From the NCBI RefSeq assembly GCF_903914075.1, contig NZ_CAIWNQ010000004.1:186001-250000 (forward strand): DNA of 64,000 bases, read 5' to 3'. A program made the position numbers and the translations under genes. Source of the stretch: Ruegeria sp. THAF57. GTDB taxonomy: Bacteria; Pseudomonadota; Alphaproteobacteria; Rhodobacterales; Rhodobacteraceae. Each line of letters begins with the position of its first letter. The first letter of the stretch is position 1. The notes beneath the pieces are model-generated. The model was not told where the DNA came from. It saw only the letters and a list, made by a program, of their open reading frames with translations, and ran no database searches. This document shows, one piece after another, positions 17,553 to 27,253 of this stretch.

Positions 17553-18614
17553 ATGACCCGTACTGTCGTAGAATCAAAAACAAAAACCGCCGTTCTTGGC
17601 TTCGACGAACCGTTCTGCGTGATCGGTGAGCGGATTAACCCCACTGGCCGCAAGAAACTGGCCGCAGAACTGGAAGCGGGCGATTTCTCGACTGTCGAGA
17701 AGGACGCCATTGCGCAGGTTGCAGCAGGCGCGACCGTTCTGGATATCAATGCGGGCGTTGTCTACAACTCGAACCCCAACCCGAACGAGACCGAGCCGCC
17801 GCTGATGACCAAGATCGTCGAGCTGGTTCAGGGCCTGGTTGACGTCCCGCTCTGCATCGACTCGTCCGTTCCGGGCGCTCTGGAAGCCGGTCTTGAAGCG
17901 GCCGAGGGCCGCCCGCTTCTGAATTCGGTTACCGGTGAAGAAGAGCGTCTGGAACTGGTGTTGCCGCTGGTCAAGAAATACAACGTGCCGGTTGTGGCAA
18001 TCTCGAACGACGACACCGGGATTTCCGAAGACCCTGATGTGCGCTTTGACGTCGCCAAGAAGATCGTTGAACGCGCCGCCGACTTCGGCATTCCGGCCCA
18101 TGACATCGTAGTTGACCCGCTGGTCATGCCCATCGGCGCGATGGCAACTGCCGGCCAGCAGGTGTTTGCTCTGGTTCGTCGCTTGCGCGAGGAACTGGGC
18201 GTGAACACCACCTGCGGTGCGTCCAACATCTCGTTCGGTCTGCCTAACCGCCACGGCATCAACAATGCCTTCCTGCCGATGGCAATGGGCGCTGGTATGA
18301 CCTCGGCGATCATGAATCCGGTGGCTTTGCCAGTTGGTCCTAAGAAACTGGCTGAAAAGAAGGCCGAGGTTGCAGCCAAGGGCATCGTTCTGCCTGCGGA
18401 TATGGATGATGAGACCTTCTGTCAACTGTTCGGTCTGGGCTCGACCAAACCGCGAGCCGGTAAGGAAATGGAGGCCATCCGCGCCGCTAATCTGCTGACC
18501 AACAATGACCCGCATGGCGGAGCGTGGATCAAGTTCAACAAGTCGCCTGAAGAAGCCGCGGCAGCAGGCGCCGCAGGTGGTCGTCGTGGTGGTGGCCGCC
18601 GCCGCCGCGCGTGA
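17553..18614 (+). CDS. Methyltetrahydrofolate:corrinoid methyltransferase (pterin-binding part of a split methionine synthase)
   Basis: A 353-residue TIM-barrel protein of the pterin-binding family, equivalent to the methyl-THF module of MetH. Family landmarks are FCVIGERINPTGRKKLAAEL near residue 20, VLDINAGV, the LCIDSS strand and TTCGASNISFGLPNR near 230. It should pass the methyl group of methyl-THF to a cobalamin protein. No homocysteine- or cobalamin-binding domain is fused, so it is part of a split system. The last 25 residues are unusual: alanine/glycine-rich, then arginine-rich (GGRRGGGRRRRA). AAGGA precedes the ATG. A strong terminator follows 24 bp after the stop. Confidence 0.9.
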   Translation: MTRTVVESKTKTAVLGFDEPFCVIGERINPTGRKKLAAELEAGDFSTVEKDAIAQVAAGATVLDINAGVVYNSNPNPNETEPPLMTKIVELVQGLVDVPLCIDSSVPGALEAGLEAAEGRPLLNSVTGEEERLELVLPLVKKYNVPVVAISNDDTGISEDPDVRFDVAKKIVERAADFGIPAHDIVVDPLVMPIGAMATAGQQVFALVRRLREELGVNTTCGASNISFGLPNRHGINNAFLPMAMGAGMTSAIMNPVALPVGPKKLAEKKAEVAAKGIVLPADMDDETFCQLFGLGSTKPRAGKEMEAIRAANLLTNNDPHGGAWIKFNKSPEEAAAAGAAGGRRGGGRRRRA

Positions 18615-18637
18615 TCCGCATCAAATTTTGATCGAAG

Positions 18638-18664
18638 GCCGGGCCTAGTGCCCGGCTTTTTTTG
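18638..18664 (+). terminator. Intrinsic terminator of the one-carbon operon
   Basis: A perfect 7-bp GC stem GCCGGGC/GCCCGGC (18638-18644 with 18650-18656, loop CTAGT) is followed by seven T residues and GTTTT. It is well placed to end the transcript of the methyltransferase gene. Confidence 0.9.
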
Positions 18665-18741
18665 TTTTGACACCGATCAATGCCGGTTGCGGCCGGTATT
18701 GCGACACTGGTTGTGATTTTCTGGCAGATCAGGGCGCCATT

Positions 18742-19569
18742 ATGACCAAGCATATTCCCCCGAAGCTGGCCGAAGCCGATCTGTCGCTGAGGCTGGGCAA
18801 GAAAGAGTATTTTGAGGAACTGGTAGAGTTGCAGGCTCAATTGGCGCTCATCCAACAGGCATTTCTGTTTCACGGGACCAAGGGCGTGCTGGTGTTCGAA
18901 GGATGGGACGCGGCTGGCAAAGGCGGCACGATCCGGCGGATCAGTCAGGCACTGGACCCGCGCAGCTTCAAGGTTTGGCCGATTGGTGCGCCGCGCAACT
19001 ACTATCTGAACCGGCACTATCTGTTGCGGTTCTGGGAACGTTTGCCGCCCGAGGGCGCGATTTCAGCCTTTGACCGCAGTTGGTACGGGCGCGTGCTGGT
19101 CGAGCGGTTGGAAAAGTTCACCCCCGAAGATCGCTGGCGCGCCGCTTATGGTGAGATCAACGATTTCGAACGGATGCTGGTGGATGACGGCACGCGGATT
19201 GTAAAGCTATTCTTCCACATCTCGCCCGAGGAACAGATGGCGCGATTCACCGAACGTCTGCGAAACCCGCTGAAACGCTGGAAACTGACCTACGAGGATT
19301 TCCGCAACCGCGAACGCTGGTCCGAGGCCGAGGTCGCGGTGGATGAAATGCTGGCGCGCACCTCGACCCAGACCGCGCCGTGGCACGTGATCCCCGCCAA
19401 CAACAAGAAATACGCCCGGATCAAGACGATGCGAACGATTGTTGAAGCGTTCTCCAGGGACATCGACCTGAGCCCGCAACACTTGGACCAGCGAACTCTT
19501 GATGCCGCGTGCAAAGCGTTGGACGTTGAACAATCGCTGATCGACAGCCTGCGTGCCCGGACAGAGTAA
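18742..19569 (+). CDS. ppk2: Polyphosphate kinase 2 family protein
   Basis: A 275-residue P-loop kinase of the PPK2 family, which transfers phosphate between polyphosphate and nucleoside di- or monophosphates. The Walker A is EGWDAAGKGGTIRRI near residue 54, the Walker B-like block is SAFDRSWYGRVLVERL near 111, and a lid region follows (PLKRWKLTYEDFRNRERW). Length fits a one-domain class I-type PPK2. The frame is open to 18667, but that start would run through the preceding terminator region; the ATG at 18742 aligns with the family. With ppx nearby it may balance the polyphosphate pool. Confidence 0.93.
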   Translation: MTKHIPPKLAEADLSLRLGKKEYFEELVELQAQLALIQQAFLFHGTKGVLVFEGWDAAGKGGTIRRISQALDPRSFKVWPIGAPRNYYLNRHYLLRFWERLPPEGAISAFDRSWYGRVLVERLEKFTPEDRWRAAYGEINDFERMLVDDGTRIVKLFFHISPEEQMARFTERLRNPLKRWKLTYEDFRNRERWSEAEVAVDEMLARTSTQTAPWHVIPANNKKYARIKTMRTIVEAFSRDIDLSPQHLDQRTLDAACKALDVEQSLIDSLRARTE

Positions 19570-19635
19570 TCTTGTGATGCAGTGTTGAAACGTGCTTGAA
19601 GCTGGTCCCGAGCCAATGCTATTCCAACCCACGCG

Positions 19636-19709
19636 GCGGGTATGATGTAATGGTAGCCTGTCAGCTTCCCAAGCTGAACGCGCGGGTTCGATTCCCGCTA
19701 CCCGCTCCA
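19636..19709 (+). tRNA. tRNA-Gly (anticodon CCC)
   Basis: A 74-nt cloverleaf. The acceptor stem GCGGGTA pairs with TACCCGC, the anticodon stem TCAGC pairs with GCTGA around the loop TTCCCAA (anticodon CCC), and the T arm contains GGTTCGATTCC. The 3' CCA is encoded. It reads GGG glycine codons. The flanks show no integrated element. Confidence 0.95.
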
Positions 19710-19725
19710 GTTTTCTCTGATCTGA

Positions 19726-20583
19726 TCAATTGGCCCGACGCGCCTGAAATAGGTTGATCAGAGCCGGGACGTGCACGAATTCCCCTTGTAAATATGGCTC
19801 GAACTGCAACGCCACTGCCTCGCGGATAGCGGCTACATCTTCGGGTGTACCATCGAAATGGTCGATCACGCGCGCGGCGGGTCCGATCCGAGTACACAGC
19901 GCCGCGCAGTCCTCAAGCGTGCCTCGAGCGGGCAGGGTGAGGGGAACGGCATCGACGGTGATCTCGGTCAGGCCGGCGTCGGCAAGCAATCCGCTGACCC
20001 TGTCCTGATCGTGAAAGGCCAAGGGGCCGGGGGCGTTGCGATCCACTTTGGGTGGGGTGCCAAGCTGTTCGGTGGCTGCGATATGGGGCACGCGGAACCA
20101 TGGGTTGCCGGACAGCGGCCCCCAAGCGGCGAAACACATCCGACCGCCAGGTTTCAGTGCACGGGCCATGTTGGCAAAGGCGGCCACGGTATCCTCAAAG
20201 AACATCACCCCAAAGCGCGAGATCATGATATCGCGATCGCCCTCCTCAAAAGGATGGGTCTGCGCGTCTGCGAATTGAAAGCTTATATTCGCGTGGCCTA
20301 CGGCCTGCGCGCGCTCAGCCGCGCGATCCAGAAAAGGTTGCGAGAAATCTGCGGCCAGAACATGTCCGTTAGGTCCTACGGCCTGTGCGGCCAGAACCGT
20401 GCTGGCCCCTGTGCCGCAGCCAATATCCAACACGCGCTGACCCGGTTGCAGGGCGGCGCGATCCAGAACCAGATTCAGAACCGGGGCCAGAAGGGCATCC
20501 ATCTGATCCTCATAGGTCAGCCATTTCGCACCCGAGGGTGAGTTGCCCCAGAATTCAGCCTGTTCTTCGTTTGCTATCGCCAT
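19726..20583 (-). CDS. Class I SAM-dependent methyltransferase
   Basis: A 285-residue Rossmann-fold methyltransferase of the UbiE/COQ5-like group. Motif I is VLDIGCGTGASTVLAA near residues 50-65, motif II ends at LAADFS and the post-I region FADAQTHPFEEGDRDIMISRFGVMFF follows. The C-terminal third holds a substrate cap (ITVDAVPLTLPARGTLEDCA). The substrate is not evident. It starts 24 bp after the stop of the RamA-like gene on the same strand, so it may be cotranscribed with it and could act on a related one-carbon or small-molecule target. It faces tRNA-Gly convergently. Confidence 0.85.
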   Translation of the reverse strand: MAIANEEQAEFWGNSPSGAKWLTYEDQMDALLAPVLNLVLDRAALQPGQRVLDIGCGTGASTVLAAQAVGPNGHVLAADFSQPFLDRAAERAQAVGHANISFQFADAQTHPFEEGDRDIMISRFGVMFFEDTVAAFANMARALKPGGRMCFAAWGPLSGNPWFRVPHIAATEQLGTPPKVDRNAPGPLAFHDQDRVSGLLADAGLTEITVDAVPLTLPARGTLEDCAALCTRIGPAARVIDHFDGTPEDVAAIREAVALQFEPYLQGEFVHVPALINLFQARRAN

Positions 20584-20607
20584 GTCGCCTCCGGTTCTTT
20601 GAGGTGA

Positions 20608-22653
20608 CTATGACCTGCGGCGGCGGCGGCGGCCAGATTTTTCCTCATCCCCGCCGCCGGTGTTGAACGTGGGTGAGGGCAGCGTGACCACCTGTGCCAG
20701 CTCCGGGAACGGGTCGGTCTTGTGCGGGATCGCGTTGGCGGCGACGAAATGGTCCTGAAACTTGGGCTCGATGGCGGTTTCGACCTTGGTGATCTCGCGC
20801 ACGACACGTTCGATTTCCGTGCGCGATCCGATATTGCACAGCGCGATCCGCGCGCCGGTTCCGGCAGCGTTGCCTGCGCTGGAGACCTTGTCCAACGGCG
20901 CGTCGGGGATCATCCCCAGAACCATCGCGTGTTTGGTCGAGATATGCGCGCCGAACGCCCCGGCCAGAACCACGCGGTCAACGGCGTCGACCTCCATCTC
21001 GTCCATCAGCAGGCGCGCACCGGCATAAAGCGCCGATTTCGCCAGTTGGATGGCGCGGATGTCACCTTGGGTCACAGTAATACGCGGGCCACCCTCGGCG
21101 CTTGCATCGTGGATCAGATAGGAATGTGTGCGGCCCTCGGGGATGCAGCGCGCAGTGCCGGTTTGTTCGGCCGATCCGATCAGACCGCTTTCATCCAGCA
21201 GCCCGGCGATGCGCATTTCGGCCACAGCTTCGATAATGCCTGAGCCGCAGATGCCAGTGATTCCGGTGGTAGCGATGTCGAGATCGAACCCGTCCTCGTC
21301 GGACCACTTGTCCGACCCGATGATACGGAAACGCGGTTCCTTGGTGACGGGGTCAATCTCAATCCGTTCAATCGCGCCGGGCGCGGCGCGCTGGCCCGAA
21401 CTGATCTGCGCGCCTTCAAATGCTGGGCCGGTGGGTGAAGAACAGGCCAGTACGCGCGAAGTGTTGCCCAGCAGGATTTCCGCGTTGGTGCCTACATCCA
21501 CGATCAGCACAAGATCTTCAGACTTGGCGGGTTCCTCGGACAGGGCCACGGCGGCGCAGTCGGCCCCTACATGGCCCGCGATGCAAGGCAGGATATAGAC
21601 CTGTGCGCGGGGGTTCATCTGGATCAGGTCCATCTCACGCGCGGGCAGGGACATGCTCTCGGATGTGGCCAGCGCGAACGGAGCCTGCCCCAGCTCGACC
21701 GGGTCCAGACCCAGCAGCAAGTGGTGCATGACGGGGTTGCAAACGAACACCGTTTCCACGATTAGGCTGGCGTCGATTCCGGCCTCATCTGCTATCGAGG
21801 TGGTCAGGTCATTGATTGCCTCGCGCACGGCCTTCGTCATTTCCTGATCGCCGCCGGGATTCATCATGGCGTAGGACACGCGGCTCATCAGGTCTTCGCC
21901 AAAGCGGATTTGCGGATTCATCAGGCCCGAGGAGGCCTTGACCTCACCGGTTTCCAAATCCGTCAGGTGGGCGGCGATAGTGGTTGATCCAAGGTCGATG
22001 GCCAGACCGTACAGTCCCTGTTCATGCAGGCCGGGCCAGATTTCCACGACCTGCGCGACCTTGTCCTTGTGGCCTTTGTGGACGGCGACCGTGACCTCCC
22101 ATTTCCCTTTGCGCAGCACAGGCTGCAGCTTGGCCATCAGCGACAGGTCGGCGGTGATGGCTTCGATCTTCCACTGCTCGCGCAGGGCGCGTTCCAGCCG
22201 TTCCAGATCGCCGGTGGGCGAGTGCATGTCGGGTTCCTCGACCACCACGAAATACAGCCGCGTCGCCGGGTCCATGGTGATGGCGCGGGCCGCGGCCGCT
22301 TTGCGGACGACCTGACGATGGACCTGAGATTCGGGCGGCACGTCGATCACCACATCGCCCTGAACGGTGGCCTGACAGCCCAGACGGCGACCGGGCTTTA
22401 ACCCTCGCTTGTCATCATAGCGTTGTTCGACCGCGTTCCATTCGCTCAGCGCGTCCTCAGATACGGTGACACCGTGCTTGGGAAACTCACCATAGCTGGG
22501 CGTGATCTGACATTTCGAACAAATCCCACGCCCGCCACAGACCGAATCCAGATCGACACCCAACTGCCGGGCAGCGGTCAGGACCGGAGTGCCAACTGGG
22601 AAGTGCCCACGTTTGCCCGACGGGGTAAAAACGACAAGGGGTTCGGTGGTCAT
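20608..22653 (-). CDS. RamA-like corrinoid activation protein (ferredoxin-DUF4445)
   Basis: A 681-residue protein. The N-terminal 2Fe-2S ferredoxin domain (about 10-95) shows CGGRGICSKC and a later Cys in GCQATVQGDV. The rest is an ASKHA-type ATPase domain of the DUF4445/RACo family (GLAIDLGSTTIAAHLTDL; LIVDVGTNAEILLGN; VLAGAFGAHISTKHAMVLG). Such proteins use ATP to drive reduction of inactive Co(II) corrinoid to Co(I). In Phaeobacter a relative is reported to support a split methionine synthase lacking the MetH reactivation domain. The C-terminus ends in an arginine run (KSGRRRRRRS), echoing the methyltransferase 2 kb away. The ATG at 22653 is chosen for homology; the frame runs on to 22785. 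Confidence 0.9.
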   Translation of the reverse strand: MTTEPLVVFTPSGKRGHFPVGTPVLTAARQLGVDLDSVCGGRGICSKCQITPSYGEFPKHGVTVSEDALSEWNAVEQRYDDKRGLKPGRRLGCQATVQGDVVIDVPPESQVHRQVVRKAAAARAITMDPATRLYFVVVEEPDMHSPTGDLERLERALREQWKIEAITADLSLMAKLQPVLRKGKWEVTVAVHKGHKDKVAQVVEIWPGLHEQGLYGLAIDLGSTTIAAHLTDLETGEVKASSGLMNPQIRFGEDLMSRVSYAMMNPGGDQEMTKAVREAINDLTTSIADEAGIDASLIVETVFVCNPVMHHLLLGLDPVELGQAPFALATSESMSLPAREMDLIQMNPRAQVYILPCIAGHVGADCAAVALSEEPAKSEDLVLIVDVGTNAEILLGNTSRVLACSSPTGPAFEGAQISSGQRAAPGAIERIEIDPVTKEPRFRIIGSDKWSDEDGFDLDIATTGITGICGSGIIEAVAEMRIAGLLDESGLIGSAEQTGTARCIPEGRTHSYLIHDASAEGGPRITVTQGDIRAIQLAKSALYAGARLLMDEMEVDAVDRVVLAGAFGAHISTKHAMVLGMIPDAPLDKVSSAGNAAGTGARIALCNIGSRTEIERVVREITKVETAIEPKFQDHFVAANAIPHKTDPFPELAQVVTLPSPTFNTGGGDEEKSGRRRRRRS

Positions 22654-22867
22654 ATCTGGCCTGCCTTTTGTATTCGCGCATCTGCCGCGCAAGATATGGG
22701 TTTGTGCGCAAAGGGAAAGGCCATTCAGCGGCACGTTTTGACCGTCTTGCGTCGTTTTTTGCCGCGGCAATGTCCCGCAGGGCAAAACTAGTTTAGGTCA
22801 GGGGCTTTTCCTTAGCTTGAATCCATGCAATAGGGTCGCCGTCAAACGGGGTTTTGCATGGGGTTAG

Positions 22868-24319
<1,452 letters not shown>

Positions 24320-24338
24320 ACTCTCGAATTGTGCAATG

Positions 24339-24369
24339 CGGCGCCTGTTTGGGCGCCGTTTTGTGTTTC
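24339..24369 (+). terminator. Intrinsic terminator after guaB
   Basis: A perfect 7-bp stem CGGCGCC/GGCGCCG (24339-24345 with 24352-24358, loop TGTTTG) is followed by TTTTGTGTTTC, 20 bp after the guaB stop. Confidence 0.85.
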
Positions 24370-24390
24370 TAAAGAGCAAGGGACAGCCCG

Positions 24391-25548
24391 ATGACACCAG
24401 CAGCCCGCGTTCAGGCCTCCATCGAGATTCTGGACGAGATTCTTGGCGGAACGCCGGTTGAAAAGGCTCTTACGGGATGGGCGCGCCGAAGCCGTTTTGC
24501 GGGGTCAAAAGATCGTGCGGCCATTCGTGACCATGTTTTCGGTGCTGTTCGTTGCAAACGATCCTTTGCAGTACTTGGCGGAGCGGCAACCGGGCGTGGG
24601 CTGATGATTGGCGCGTCACGGGCCGCGCAGGCTGACCTTGCCGCGCTTTTCACCGGCGAACGTCACGCGCCGACTGCTGTGCTGGAAACGGAAGCTGGGC
24701 GAGACTTTGCATCTGACGCAGAGCTGTACGATATCCCCGATTGGTTATGGCCGGTGTTCAAGGACTCCTTAGGAGATCAGGCTGTTCCTGCTGCAGAAGC
24801 GTTGCAAAGACGTGCTCCGATCCATCTACGCGCCAACCTAATCAAAACCAATCGGTCCGACGCAATTGTGGCACTGAATCAGGATGGGATCGTTGCACGC
24901 GTTCATCCAGCCAGTGACACGGCACTTGAAGTCGTCGAAGGGGCCCGCAAGGTCGCACAAAGCCGGGCCTATACCGAAGGGCTTGTTGAGCTTCAGGATG
25001 CGGCAAGTCAAGCTGTTGTGTCCGCGCTGGACCTGCAGCCGGGTCTGCGCGTACTTGACTATTGCGCTGGCGGCGGAGGAAAGTCTTTGGCCTTGGCCGC
25101 GCATCGCGATGTCGAAGTTTTTGCGCATGATGTAAACGCGGGCCGGATGCGTGACCTTCCTGCCCGTGCTGAACGCGCTGGTGCCAAGGTTACGACAGTG
25201 ACCACGCAAGACGTTCGGAAACACGGTCCTTTTGATATCGTGTTGGTGGACGCGCCTTGTTCGGGAAGCGGTTCATGGCGGCGTGCACCTGCCGGGAAGT
25301 GGGCATTGACACCACAGCGCCTGACTGAGTTGACTGAATTGCAGTTTGAGATTTTGGAGACAACGTCGTCGCTAGTCGGTGAAGGCGGAACACTGGCCTA
25401 CGTGACCTGTTCGATGTTGAGGTTCGAAAACGATGAAGTCGTCGACAGGTTTACAGCGCTTCATTCCGAATGGAGTGAGGCATTTCGCAAAAGGTGGTTG
25501 CCGACTGAGGGCGCGGACGGTTTCTTTGCGTCACATCTAAGGCGGTAA
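24391..25548 (+). CDS. RsmB/NOP2-family rRNA cytosine-C5 methyltransferase
   Basis: A 385-residue enzyme of the m5C RNA methyltransferase family. The SAM-binding block is VLDYCAGGGGKSLALA near residues 217-232. Motif IV carries DAPCSGSGSWRR and motif VI carries YVTCSMLRFEND; the two cysteines are the release and nucleophilic residues of this family. The N-terminal region lacks a convincing full NusB domain, so 16S C967 (RsmB) specificity is uncertain and another rRNA target is possible. The start has an AAGGGA ribosome-binding site. A lower-GC gap separates it from the following cckA gene. Confidence 0.88.
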   Translation: MTPAARVQASIEILDEILGGTPVEKALTGWARRSRFAGSKDRAAIRDHVFGAVRCKRSFAVLGGAATGRGLMIGASRAAQADLAALFTGERHAPTAVLETEAGRDFASDAELYDIPDWLWPVFKDSLGDQAVPAAEALQRRAPIHLRANLIKTNRSDAIVALNQDGIVARVHPASDTALEVVEGARKVAQSRAYTEGLVELQDAASQAVVSALDLQPGLRVLDYCAGGGGKSLALAAHRDVEVFAHDVNAGRMRDLPARAERAGAKVTTVTTQDVRKHGPFDIVLVDAPCSGSGSWRRAPAGKWALTPQRLTELTELQFEILETTSSLVGEGGTLAYVTCSMLRFENDEVVDRFTALHSEWSEAFRKRWLPTEGADGFFASHLRR

Positions 25549-25651
25549 TTTTGACGCATCAAACAACTTGGGGTAGATTTTGGCGAGAGAATTAATAGGG
25601 TGTTAATCAATTTGGGCTGATCTCCAAAAAATCTATTGATCCGAGTTGTTA

Positions 25652-27253
25652 ATGCCTGAAGCCCTCGCCTTGATTTCTGAACATTCCCTCAGGAAATTTC
25701 CTGCCAACGTGCGGCTTGCCTCTTTGGTGATGCTGGGTGGTGCACTTAGTCTCGCGCCCTTTGCCAAAGACCTACCGGAAGCTATTGCAACTGGATTTTT
25801 GGTCGTCGGAGTCTCATTTCTGTCGGCTGCATTTTTGGTCGTGCTTAGGGGGCAGATCGCGGAACTATCCCTGCGGCAGGCCATTAAGGTTATGGCATCA
25901 TTCGCAGAACAGGACATGTTTCCCTGCGTGATCGCGGATTCCGAAGGGTGCGTGAGCCACGCGAATTCCAGGGCTTCGGCTCGGTTCCATGCTTTTCCGG
26001 GGGTCAGGCTGGACAGTTCTCTCAAGTCCGTGTTTGCCAATCCATCTGCGGTTTTGCTTCGGCTGCAAGCTTTAGCGGAAATTCACGGAAAAGCACGCGA
26101 AGATGTTGTTACTGTTGGGTCGACCGTGCCGGTCTCGGTCTTTGATGTTGGGCACGGCCTATATTGCTGGCGCTTCAAAATGGACGAGCGGGGACAATGG
26201 GATGATGCGGATGTTCCTGTTCTGACGCACGGAAGAAATGGCACGCTGCTGCGCGTCAACGGAGCCGCAGAAAGTCTTCTTGGTTTCCGGCCTGAGACCA
26301 TAGGGCAAGTGTTTGCGACAGAACTCCCGCCCGCTGGTGAAATTGTGCGTGCCGAATCTGCCGATGGATCAATTCCGGTGACCTTGTGTGAGCTTTCACG
26401 TTCGGGATCAGTTCAAGATACACTTATTCTTCCAGTGAATGTGTCAGCCGGTCCCGCGCCTGAGGCCCCATTTGATGATTTACCAGTCCCCCTCATGTGC
26501 CTTTCCCTTGATGGGCAGATCAAAGAGGTCAACCGTCTGGCCGCCAAGCTGGTTGGGGATATCCGTCCAGGTGAAACGAACGTCGCGCAAATCATGCAGG
26601 GGCTGGGCTATCCGATCCACGAATGGCTGGCGCGCTCTGCAGCTGATGATGCAGTACCGCGTTCGGAATTTCTTAGGCTAAGTCGCAAGGATAAAGAAGT
26701 CTTCGTTCAGGTCACACTGAGCAAGGTCGTCGACAAAGGCGAAGTTTGCCTGATCGCCATGTTGAACGATGCGACGGAGCTCAAGACTTTGGAGGCCCAG
26801 TTCGTTCAGGGACAAAAGATGCAGGCCGTTGGGCAACTGGCAGGTGGAGTTGCGCATGACTTCAACAATCTGCTTACGGCGATCTCGGGTCATTGTGACC
26901 TGTTGCTGCTCAGACATGATCAGAATGATCCAAACTACGGAGATCTGGTTCAGATCAATCAAAACGCCAACCGCGCGGCTGCGCTGGTCAGTCAATTGCT
27001 GGCGTTCTCGCGCAAACAGACCCTTCAGCCCGAAGTTCTGGACCTGCGGGACACAATTTCTGACCTCATCCATCTGTTGAATCGACTGGTTGGCGAGAAA
27101 ATCCGCCTGATCCTCAGCCATGACCCGGTTCTCAAACCCGTGAGGGCAGATAAGCGCCAACTGGAACAGGTTTTCATGAACCTTGTCGTCAATGCACGGG
27201 ACGCCATGCCGGACGGGGGGATGTGCGAATTGAAACTGAGGTTGTTCGTTTGA
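25652..27253 (+). CDS. cckA: CckA N-terminal fragment (membrane, PAS, H-box, N-box)
   Basis: As read, this frame gives 533 residues from the ATG at 25652 (a TTG six bases earlier is less likely). It holds two membrane helices, the PAS-like region, the phosphoacceptor histidine in AHDFNN and the N-box of the ATPase domain. After MPDGG it leaves the family sequence and ends within eleven out-of-frame codons at 27253. Confidence 0.7.
   Translation: MPEALALISEHSLRKFPANVRLASLVMLGGALSLAPFAKDLPEAIATGFLVVGVSFLSAAFLVVLRGQIAELSLRQAIKVMASFAEQDMFPCVIADSEGCVSHANSRASARFHAFPGVRLDSSLKSVFANPSAVLLRLQALAEIHGKAREDVVTVGSTVPVSVFDVGHGLYCWRFKMDERGQWDDADVPVLTHGRNGTLLRVNGAAESLLGFRPETIGQVFATELPPAGEIVRAESADGSIPVTLCELSRSGSVQDTLILPVNVSAGPAPEAPFDDLPVPLMCLSLDGQIKEVNRLAAKLVGDIRPGETNVAQIMQGLGYPIHEWLARSAADDAVPRSEFLRLSRKDKEVFVQVTLSKVVDKGEVCLIAMLNDATELKTLEAQFVQGQKMQAVGQLAGGVAHDFNNLLTAISGHCDLLLLRHDQNDPNYGDLVQINQNANRAAALVSQLLAFSRKQTLQPEVLDLRDTISDLIHLLNRLVGEKIRLILSHDPVLKPVRADKRQLEQVFMNLVVNARDAMPDGGMCELKLRLFV

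Noticed and set aside
17574..18515. Long antisense frame opposite the pterin-binding methyltransferase
   Set aside because: Shadow of a conserved gene; no similarity to any family.
19636..19709. tRNA-Gly as an integration site of a mobile element
   Set aside because: No integrase, direct repeat of the tRNA end, or composition shift on either side.
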